Below are positions 58,338 to 64,000 of a stretch of DNA of 64,000 bases, one piece after another. The translations under genes were made by a program, and so were the position numbers. The number at the start of each line of letters is the position of its first letter. Position 1 is the first letter of the stretch. This stretch comes from Halopseudomonas salina. Lineage in GTDB: Bacteria > Pseudomonadota > Gammaproteobacteria > Pseudomonadales > Pseudomonadaceae. The notes under the pieces are model-generated. The model saw only the letters and a list, made by a program, of their open reading frames with translations. It did not search any database and was not told where the DNA came from. The DNA lies in contig NZ_VTTI01000014.1 in NCBI RefSeq assembly GCF_008641105.1, forward strand, positions 12,053-76,052, written 5' to 3'.

Positions 58338-59098
58338 TGACCGGGTTCAAGCGACGCAGGCCATTGCGCGATCACAGTATCGTGCTGATGCCGCGCAACT
58401 CGAAACTGATCAGTGCATTGAAGGTGATAGGGGTGCTGGCCCTGGTGCTGGCGATTCCGCTTAGTGCCTGGCAGGCGTGGCAGGCCGGTCTGCGCTCCCA
58501 GGCGGACGTCCTGCTTGAGCGTGACCGGTTGCGTGTACAGCGTGAGGAGCTCGTGTCTGAATTGACCGCGACCCGTGAACGGGCGCAGGAGCTTGAAGTT
58601 GATTTGCTGGTGGCTGTCGAGTCGGTGACGGAGAACCGCGGGATGGTTCAGGAGCTGGAGCAACAGCTCTTTCATCTGCAGCAGGACCTCGCCCAGTACC
58701 AAGGTGTACTGGAGCCTACCGCCGCTTCGCCGGGTGTACGCATCCAGGCATTCGAGTTACTGCCTACTGAAGATCCGGACAGGTTCCGGTACAAGGTCAT
58801 GGTGAGCAGGGTTGGTGATGAGGAAGAGATCCTCCAGGCCCGCTTGCTCATGCAGATTCATGGGCTTAAAGATGGTGAAATGGTCAGTCTGCCGTTGGCG
58901 GATATGACCGAAGCAGATGACGCGGAGGGTATTGCCCTGAATTTTCGCTATTTTCAGGTGGTGCCCGGTCCTGGAGCTGGATCGGAGCTGCGTTTGCCAG
59001 AAGGCTTCGAGCCAAAACGTATCGAATTGCAGGCGCTTCAGAACGGCTCGACTCTTGTCGAGCGGTCATTCGAGTGGACAGCTACAGGAGTACCCTGA
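58337..59098 (+). CDS. DUF6776-like single-pass membrane protein
   Basis: 253-residue protein with a basic N-terminus, one membrane helix (ISALKVIGVLALVLAIPLSAW, about 24-45), a coiled coil (about 55-125) and a periplasmic beta-rich domain (GVRIQAFELLPTEDPDRFRYKVMVSR...). I believe it belongs to DUF6776, conserved next to bactofilin genes in pseudomonads; the function is unknown. Co-translation with argC and the bactofilin (overlaps of one base each) and a coiled coil suggest a membrane anchor or partner for the bactofilin polymer (inference). Confidence 0.8.
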   Translation: MTGFKRRRPLRDHSIVLMPRNSKLISALKVIGVLALVLAIPLSAWQAWQAGLRSQADVLLERDRLRVQREELVSELTATRERAQELEVDLLVAVESVTENRGMVQELEQQLFHLQQDLAQYQGVLEPTAASPGVRIQAFELLPTEDPDRFRYKVMVSRVGDEEEILQARLLMQIHGLKDGEMVSLPLADMTEADDAEGIALNFRYFQVVPGPGAGSELRLPEGFEPKRIELQALQNGSTLVERSFEWTATGVP

Positions 59099-59520
59099 TG
59101 TGGGGAGCAGATAAGCACAAGAAGATGGACATCGGTAAGTTTGGTGGTAAAACCACCATCGTCGCACAGGAAGCGGAAATCAACGGCGATATCAGCTTTT
59201 CCGGGATTCTGCAGGTAGACGGCCGTATCATTGGCAACATCAATGCGGAGCAGGGGCTGGTGCGGGTGAGCGAGCATGGGCGGGTGCAAGGAGTGATCAC
59301 TGCGCCAAACGTGTTGATTAACGGCGAAGTCATTGGTGATGTGCATGCTCACGAGCATCTGGAGCTTGATGCCAAGGCGCGCATAAACGGCAACCTGTAT
59401 TACCGGTTCATCGAGATGGTCATGGGGGCCCAGATCAGCGGTACGCTTAATCATTTGAATGAAACAGCCTCGGTAACTCCGATAGCCCAGATTGCCGACC
59501 GGACTCGCCAGGATGAATAG
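59098..59520 (+). CDS. Bactofilin family cytoskeletal protein
   Basis: Polymer-forming bactofilin (140 residues). A short N-terminal tail (MWGADKHKKMDIGKFG) is followed by the right-handed beta-helix with six-residue rungs: AEINGDISFSGILQVDGRIIGNI, GVITAPNVLINGEVIGDVHAHEHLELDAKARINGNLYY. Bactofilins self-assemble without nucleotide and scaffold cell-wall enzymes. The ATG at 59098 overlaps the upstream stop (TGATG). An M23 peptidase gene, a common bactofilin partner, lies 1.5 kb away on the other strand. Confidence 0.93.
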   Translation: MWGADKHKKMDIGKFGGKTTIVAQEAEINGDISFSGILQVDGRIIGNINAEQGLVRVSEHGRVQGVITAPNVLINGEVIGDVHAHEHLELDAKARINGNLYYRFIEMVMGAQISGTLNHLNETASVTPIAQIADRTRQDE

Positions 59521-59590
59521 TTGACCAAAAGAGTCGGGAAAAGGATAATGCATAACCTGATGTGCTGTGGCACCTGTCGCTGGAGGTCTT

Positions 59591-59944
59591 ATGTCGACTG
59601 CTGAAGTTTTTACCCCTTCCCCTTTGTTGTTTACCGACACTGCTGTTTCCAAGGCCAAGTCATTGATCGACGAGGAAGGTAACGAGCGTCTGAGTCTGCG
59701 AGTATTCGTCACCGGTGGCGGCTGCTCCGGCTTCCAGTATGGATTTACCTTTGATGATGAGCTGGCCGAAGATGACACCATTGTCGAGCGCGAAGGGGTA
59801 AAGCTGGTTGTGGATCCCATGAGCTTTCAGTATCTGGTGGGGTCCGAGGTGGATTACCAGGAAGGTCTTGAGGGGTCTCGATTCGTTATCAACAACCCCA
59901 ATGCGGCGACCACTTGCGGCTGCGGTTCCTCCTTCTCCATCTAA
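59591..59944 (+). CDS. erpA: Iron-sulfur cluster insertion protein ErpA
   Basis: A-type Fe-S carrier (117 residues) that delivers [4Fe-4S] clusters, essential for isoprenoid enzymes IspG/IspH in E. coli. The three ligand cysteines are present: [15 protein letters not shown] and the C-terminal [12 protein letters not shown] use the ATG at 59591, with TGGAGG 6 bases before it; the ATG eight codons upstream gives an atypical leader. Its stop is 12 bases from the convergent anmK stop. Confidence 0.97.
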   Translation: MSTAEVFTPSPLLFTDTAVSKAKSLIDEEGNERLSLRVFVTGGGCSGFQYGFTFDDELAEDDTIVEREGVKLVVDPMSFQYLVGSEVDYQEGLEGSRFVINNPNAATTCGCGSSFSI

Positions 59945-59955
59945 CTTTCTGAGAT

Positions 59956-61059
59956 TCAGGCGGGGTAGTGGGCGCCCAGTATCCTTGCTCCGCAAGCGCC
60001 TGTGACTTCAGGCTGATTGCCAGGTTGCCTCTCCAGGCAGCGCCACGCCAACCAGGCGAACGCAATTGCCTCCATCCAGTCAGGATCAACTCCAAGCTGT
60101 GTCGTAGTCGCTAATGGTAGCGGATCGAGAAGTGATTCGAGCCGCTCCAGCAAGAACTGATTCCTCGCTCCGCCACCACATATAAACACGCTTTTCGTTG
60201 TTGCCGCGCTCCTGGCTACAGCCTGGCTGATGGTTTGCGCGGTCAGTTCCAGTAGCGTCGCCTGAATGTCCTGTGGGGGCAAGACTGCAGTCAGGTTGTC
60301 CAGTTTGTGCCTGAGCCAGGCTGGATGAAAGTACTCGCGGCCAGTGCTCTTGGGGCCCTGACGTCGAAAATAGGGGTCGCTCTGCATCAGGTCGAGCAGT
60401 TCCGCTGAAACCTCACCGCTGCGAGCCCAGTTGCCGCCGGCATCATAGGGCTTGGAGCCGTGCAGCTGGATCCAGTAATCCATGAGCACGTTTCCCGGAC
60501 CGCTGTCGAAGCCAACAACGGGCTGCTCGGGGTCCAGAATGGTCAGGTTGGCGAATCCACCTATGTTAACCAGGGTTCGCGCCTCGTCTGGACTACGCAG
60601 TAGCCACTCATGGAACGCTGGCACCAACGGGGCTCCCTCACCACCGGCGGCAAGATCTCGGCTCCGAAAATCCGCTATGACGCTTATGCTGGTGAGCTCT
60701 GCTAGCAGCGCGGGGGCGCCAATCTGGCTGCTGAAGCCCAGTTCCGGATGGTGGCGGATGGTTTGTCCGTGACTGCCGATGGCCATAATGTCGGTCGGCA
60801 GCAACGCGTTTCTTTCAAGCAGTTGTTGGACGCCCGCGGCAGCGAGACGCGCCCAGTTCTGGCCCGCCATGCCCGCACGGCGTATTTCGTCCGCGCCGGG
60901 CGAGCAAAGTGCAAGGAGATCTGCGTAAACAGGCTCGGGGAAGGGTATGCAGCAGGCATCAATTAATTTTGCCTGCTGGGGTGCGGAGAGTTCAACCAGC
61001 GCTACGTCGATACCGTCCAGGCTGGTACCTGACATGATACCGACGTAGAGATTGGCCAA
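59956..61059 (-). CDS. anmK: Anhydro-N-acetylmuramic acid kinase
   Basis: AnmK (367 residues) phosphorylates and opens 1,6-anhydro-MurNAc in cell-wall recycling. The ATP-binding start is GIMSGTSLDGIDVALVEL. GSHGQTIRHHPE and VDFRSRDLAAGGEGAPLVPAFHEWLL with the catalytic Asp, then ICGGGARNQFLLERLESL near the C-terminus, are all typical. The first base of its ATG abuts the stop of the M23 peptidase gene (61060), so both are one transcript. Confidence 0.96.
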   Translation of the reverse strand: MANLYVGIMSGTSLDGIDVALVELSAPQQAKLIDACCIPFPEPVYADLLALCSPGADEIRRAGMAGQNWARLAAAGVQQLLERNALLPTDIMAIGSHGQTIRHHPELGFSSQIGAPALLAELTSISVIADFRSRDLAAGGEGAPLVPAFHEWLLRSPDEARTLVNIGGFANLTILDPEQPVVGFDSGPGNVLMDYWIQLHGSKPYDAGGNWARSGEVSAELLDLMQSDPYFRRQGPKSTGREYFHPAWLRHKLDNLTAVLPPQDIQATLLELTAQTISQAVARSAATTKSVFICGGGARNQFLLERLESLLDPLPLATTTQLGVDPDWMEAIAFAWLAWRCLERQPGNQPEVTGACGARILGAHYPA

Positions 61060-62514
61060 TTATGGCTCCAGGGAGGCCAGTTGGCTGGTGCTCTGTTGGT
61101 CCAGGCTTGCCATCATCTTGTTGCTCAGTGCCATGAAGGCTGTGCGCTCGGCCTTGGGTACCGGATCGGAAACCGGTAGCTCAATGCCCAGGGGATCAAC
61201 ATGACGGCCATTAACCTGAAACTCGTAATGCAGGTGGGGTCCGGTTGCAAGGCCGGTCATGCCCACGTAGCCAATGATCTGGCCCTGCGATACGTTACTT
61301 CCATGGCTTAGCCCGCTGGCGAAGCGACTCATGTGTGCATACAGAGTCTTGTATTTCTGACCGTGCTGCACAACGATTGCATTGCCGTACCCGCCTTTGC
61401 GTCCGAAGTGGACAATGCGACCATCACCAGTAGCCTTGATCGGCGTGCCGGTAGACGCAGCATAATCCACGCCGTTGTGAGCCCGAATCTTGTTCAGGAC
61501 CGGGTGGCGGCGGTTAGGATTGAAGCGCGAGCTGATGCGGGCGAACTCCACAGGTGTGCGGATGAACGCCTTGCGCAGGCTGGTTCCGTCCGCGCGGTAG
61601 TAGCTGCTGTAGCCGTTCCTGTCGGTGTAGCGCACTGCCGTAAACGTCTTGCCCTTGTTGGTGAATCGCGCGGCAAGAATGTTGTTGGTACCTACGCGCT
61701 TTTCGCCAACATGAAGCTCTTCGAATACCACTTCAAACTTGTCGTTTTTGCGAATATCCCGCGCAAAATCCACGTCGTAGCCGAAGATGTTCGCCATTTC
61801 CATGGTCAACCCGTGGCTCATTCCGGCCTTCTGGGCTGCGAGAAACAGCGAGCTGTCGATATTGCCCTTGGCAAAGCGGGTGCGTACCTCGGGCTCGATG
61901 ATGTTCTTGCTGAAAGTGTAGCCGTCTGGCGTGCTATCAATCTGTATGGTTTCCAGATCGCTTACTTTCGATCGCAGCGTAATAAGATCCCCGGTAGGTG
62001 CCAGCTTGAACTCCAGCTCCTGTCCTACCTTGAGGCGGGTAAAACGTTTTGCTTCCTTACTGCTGTTAATGACCGAATGCAGGGTAGTGGCGCCTAGCCC
62101 CATTTCGTTAAACAGCACAGAAAGCGTATTGCCGCTGGCTACCGTAATGGATCGCCATTCCGAAGGACGCAATGGAACTGCAGTTTCCTCTACGACAATC
62201 GGTTGCTCTTCAGTCTTTTCGGCGCGCTCATCTGTCTCATTGTCAGTGACCAGTTGCTGACCGTTGGTCGGCAGTGGCGAAGAGAATGTGACCGTTTCAC
62301 GGATTAGGGCATCCAATTCTGCAGAGTTTCCCTCCGGAGCCAGGTGGTCACCCATGTGGCCCGACTCAAGGTCCAGAGGGATAAAAGTTTTACGTGCTTC
62401 GACGTCAGTGGTGGGGATAACGAGCAGAAAGATGCTCAGCGCAGCTGCTATACCACTTGCAGCCACCAGGTGGCTTTTAGGGTACAGCGGCGATTTTGTC
62501 TTGTGGAAAGCCAT
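61060..62514 (-). CDS. M23 peptidoglycan DD-endopeptidase (MepM-like)
   Basis: Cell-wall hydrolase of 484 residues. An N-terminal membrane anchor (about 18-35, VAASGIAAALSIFLLVIPTT) precedes an OapA/LysM-like domain (about 115-190; ITVASGNTLSVLFNEMGLGATTLHSVI), an intermediate domain, then the LytM peptidase (about 335-440). The zinc ligands are in IRAHNGVDYAASTGTPIKATGDG (HxxxD) and GPHLHYEFQVNG (HxH), both intact. It should cut the meso-DAP-Ala crosslink, allowing wall expansion. It is co-transcribed with anmK and diverges from tyrS. Confidence 0.93.
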   Translation of the reverse strand: MAFHKTKSPLYPKSHLVAASGIAAALSIFLLVIPTTDVEARKTFIPLDLESGHMGDHLAPEGNSAELDALIRETVTFSSPLPTNGQQLVTDNETDERAEKTEEQPIVVEETAVPLRPSEWRSITVASGNTLSVLFNEMGLGATTLHSVINSSKEAKRFTRLKVGQELEFKLAPTGDLITLRSKVSDLETIQIDSTPDGYTFSKNIIEPEVRTRFAKGNIDSSLFLAAQKAGMSHGLTMEMANIFGYDVDFARDIRKNDKFEVVFEELHVGEKRVGTNNILAARFTNKGKTFTAVRYTDRNGYSSYYRADGTSLRKAFIRTPVEFARISSRFNPNRRHPVLNKIRAHNGVDYAASTGTPIKATGDGRIVHFGRKGGYGNAIVVQHGQKYKTLYAHMSRFASGLSHGSNVSQGQIIGYVGMTGLATGPHLHYEFQVNGRHVDPLGIELPVSDPVPKAERTAFMALSNKMMASLDQQSTSQLASLEP

Positions 62515-62667
62515 AAGCGCTCTTGTCGTTGATTCTATGTAATGTGTAATAACTTGCTAAATTATAACTGAAAGTCCTCTGTGGCAAGCTTTCAGCGCCA
62601 CCGCCTGTCAGTTTTCCAGCGCAACCTGTGTTCATATTCTGACAAGCATACCCTGTACACGCTTGTA

Positions 62668-62680
62668 ATTGATCATCAAT
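62668..62680. promoter_or_regulatory. Palindrome upstream of tyrS
   Basis: ATTGATCATCAAT is a perfect 6-1-6 palindrome, 52 bases before the tyrS ATG in the 218-base gap between the divergent M23 and tyrS genes. Half-sites resemble ANR/FNR halves but the one-base spacing excludes that. It may be an operator for an unknown regulator. The rest of the gap shows no clear RNA leader. Confidence 0.4.
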
Positions 62681-62732
62681 GTTGTATGTTTGGACCCCTT
62701 TTTTGTCACTCAACAACAGGATTTGCGGACTT

Positions 62733-63932
62733 ATGAAGCCGGTCGAGGAACAGTTGGCGCTGATCAAGCGCGGCGCGGAGGAGATTCTGGTCGAAGGCGA
62801 ATTGCTGGCGAAACTCAAGCGCGGCGTTCCGCTACGGATCAAGGCGGGTTTTGATCCAACTGCTCCAGATCTCCACTTGGGTCACACGGTACTGATCAAC
62901 AAGCTGCGTCAGTTCCAGGATCTCGGGCATCAGGTTCTTTTTCTGATCGGCGACTTCACCGGCATGATTGGTGATCCGTCGGGTAAAAACGTGACTCGTT
63001 TGCCTCTGACCCGGGAACAGGTCATGGCGAATGCCGAGACCTATAAAGAGCAGGTATTCAAGATTCTTGATCCCGCACGCACTCAGGTGATGTTCAATTC
63101 CACCTGGATGGACAAGATGACTTCTGCCGACATGATCCAGCTCGCAGGGAAGTATACCGTTGCCCGCATGCTCGAGCGGGATGACTTTGACAAGCGCTAT
63201 AAGAGTGGGCAGTCCATTGCCATCCATGAGTTTCTCTACCCGTTGGTGCAGGGTTATGACTCGGTTGCGATGCAGGCTGACGTAGAGCTTGGCGGTACCG
63301 ACCAGAAGTTCAATCTGCTGATGGGGCGCGAGCTTCAGCGTCAGTTCGGGCAGGAGCCGCAGATCATCCTTACCATGCCGTTGCTTGAAGGTCTGGATGG
63401 GGTAAAGAAAATGTCCAAATCCCTTGGTAATTACGTGGGCATCAGTGATGCGCCAGGGGAGATGTACAACAAGATCGTTTCCATGCCCGACACTCTGATG
63501 TGGCGTTATTTCGAGCTGCTGAGTTTTCGCAGCATGGAGGATATCGCTCAGTTGCGCTCCGACGTTGAGCGGGGCGCCAACCCCAGGGATGTGAAGATCA
63601 AGCTGGCGGAGGAGTTGGTTGCCCGCTTTCATGGCGAGGAGGCGGCGGCTAGTGCACACCGTTCCGCGGGCAACAGGCTTAAAGAGGGTGAGTTGCCAGA
63701 GGACTTGCCCGAAGTTGCTCTGGAGTCTGCCGAAGAGATGCCGGTAGCGGCCGTGCTTAATCGGGCTGGCATGGTCAAGAATGCCGCGGCGGCAAAAGAC
63801 CTCCTTAATGCCGGGTCGGTAAAGGTTGATGGTGTTGTAATCGACCGGGAGTTCATCTTTGCGCTGGGTCGTGATTACGTATGCCAGGCGGGCAAGAAAA
63901 AGTTCGCACGTATTCGTATCGAAAAGCCTTGA
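62733..63932 (+). CDS. tyrS: Tyrosyl-tRNA synthetase
   Basis: Class I synthetase charging tRNA-Tyr (399 residues; the length and sequence type match the P. aeruginosa TyrZ branch). The HIGH motif appears as [10 protein letters not shown], the KMSKS motif as [12 protein letters not shown], tyrosine-site segment as [30 protein letters not shown]-terminal S4 domain (about 335-399) has [21 protein letters not shown] use the ATG at 62733 ([14 protein letters not shown]); an earlier ATG at 62679 adds 18 unlike residues. Its stop lies inside the -35 box of the promoter at the right end. Confidence 0.96.
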   Translation: MKPVEEQLALIKRGAEEILVEGELLAKLKRGVPLRIKAGFDPTAPDLHLGHTVLINKLRQFQDLGHQVLFLIGDFTGMIGDPSGKNVTRLPLTREQVMANAETYKEQVFKILDPARTQVMFNSTWMDKMTSADMIQLAGKYTVARMLERDDFDKRYKSGQSIAIHEFLYPLVQGYDSVAMQADVELGGTDQKFNLLMGRELQRQFGQEPQIILTMPLLEGLDGVKKMSKSLGNYVGISDAPGEMYNKIVSMPDTLMWRYFELLSFRSMEDIAQLRSDVERGANPRDVKIKLAEELVARFHGEEAAASAHRSAGNRLKEGELPEDLPEVALESAEEMPVAAVLNRAGMVKNAAAAKDLLNAGSVKVDGVVIDREFIFALGRDYVCQAGKKKFARIRIEKP

Positions 63933-63956
63933 CGGAAAAATCCCAGCCCCTATAAT
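63929..63956 (+). promoter_or_regulatory. Strong sigma-70 promoter, probably of an rRNA operon
   Basis: TTGACG (63929-63934) and a consensus TATAAT (63951-63956) are 16 bases apart, followed by GC-rich GCGCGTC, the discriminator type seen in stringently controlled rRNA promoters. The -35 box contains the tyrS stop codon. In P. aeruginosa an rRNA operon follows tyrZ, so that is the expected target beyond the window (inference). Confidence 0.8.
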
Positions 63957-63975
63957 GCGCGTCTGCCCAGTCAGG

Positions 63976-63993
63976 GCGCTTTGTATAAAGCGC
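63976..63993 (+). other. Leader stem-loop after the right-end promoter
   Basis: GCGCTTT and AAAGCGC form a 7-bp stem with loop GTAT, about 12-15 bases after the predicted start. GCGCTTT recurs right after it. It is probably part of an rRNA leader; the window ends here. Confidence 0.5.
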
Positions 63994-64000
63994 TTTACAA

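Noticed and set aside
62668..62680. ANR/FNR site upstream of tyrS
   Set aside because: Half-sites TTGAT and ATCAA are there but separated by 1 base; the motif needs 4.

Overview
The window reads as chromosomal core of a gammaproteobacterium of the Pseudomonas / Halopseudomonas type. This rests on recognisable Pseudomonas-style genes (vfr, 399-residue tyrosyl-tRNA synthetase, dxs-ispA-xseB, rpoA-rplQ followed by uvrA) and on gene order resembling blocks I remember from P. aeruginosa PAO1: rpsD-rpoA-rplQ / uvrA-MFS-ssb; the PA4041-PA4066 riboflavin/isoprenoid/zinc block; and the vfr-to-tyrZ block. An NhaD-type Na+/H+ antiporter inside the riboflavin operon fits a marine or saline lifestyle (inference). 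The sequence is almost fully coding. I saw no phage, insertion sequence, tRNA, rRNA gene or CRISPR array.

Layout. 1-1.8 kb: end of the ribosomal alpha operon (rpsD fragment, rpoA, rplQ), a terminator and a long imperfect palindrome. 2-9.6 kb: uvrA diverging from a YajR-type MFS gene and ssb, then a histidine-phosphatase-fold protein, a degenerate RmlD-like protein, and ompW with an ANR/FNR-type promoter. 9.7-14.6 kb: a six-gene TonB2-type energy-transduction operon (DUF3450, TtpC, ExbB, ExbD, TonB, TPR) behind a candidate Fur box. 14.6-17.9 kb: a Zur-box-controlled zinc operon (ZrgA/DUF2796, ABC ATPase, FtsX-type permease, DUF3299). 18-23.2 kb: CnoX-like thioredoxin-TPR protein, a methyltransferase, and a LysR regulator diverging from a nitronate monooxygenase / acyl-CoA synthetase pair.

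23.3-33.2 kb: nrdR-ribD-nhaD-ribE-ribBA-ribH-nusB-thiL-pgpA, a retropepsin-like protease, ribA, a small membrane protein and a BtuF-like protein. 33.3-39.4 kb (minus strand): btuB with a cobalamin riboswitch and a hairpin covering its ribosome binding site, dxs-ispA-xseB and a TSUP permease. 39.5-47 kb: alpha/beta hydrolase, then a copper/silver cluster (CusF, a small Met/His-rich protein, CusC, a CusB-CusF fusion, CusA). 47-50.7 kb: an ATP-grasp-like protein of unknown role and a globin-PAS-GGDEF-EAL haem sensor. 50.7-64 kb: rsmE/bioA, vfr, OsmC, coq7, HIT, Ycf46-like AAA ATPase, hemJ, argC, DUF6776-like, bactofilin, erpA, anmK, an M23 endopeptidase, tyrS, and a strong promoter at the right edge that probably starts an rRNA operon.

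Common threads are metal and envelope homeostasis (Zur, candidate Fur, B12 and copper modules, with two TonB-linked parts) and redox sensing (ANR-type ompW promoter, globin-coupled c-di-GMP enzyme). Nothing I can read is certainly a new system. The least explained items are the DUF3450/TtpC/TPR TonB cluster, the ATP-grasp-like gene overlapping cusA, the palindromic element after rplQ, and the tandem repeats between ribE and ribBA.
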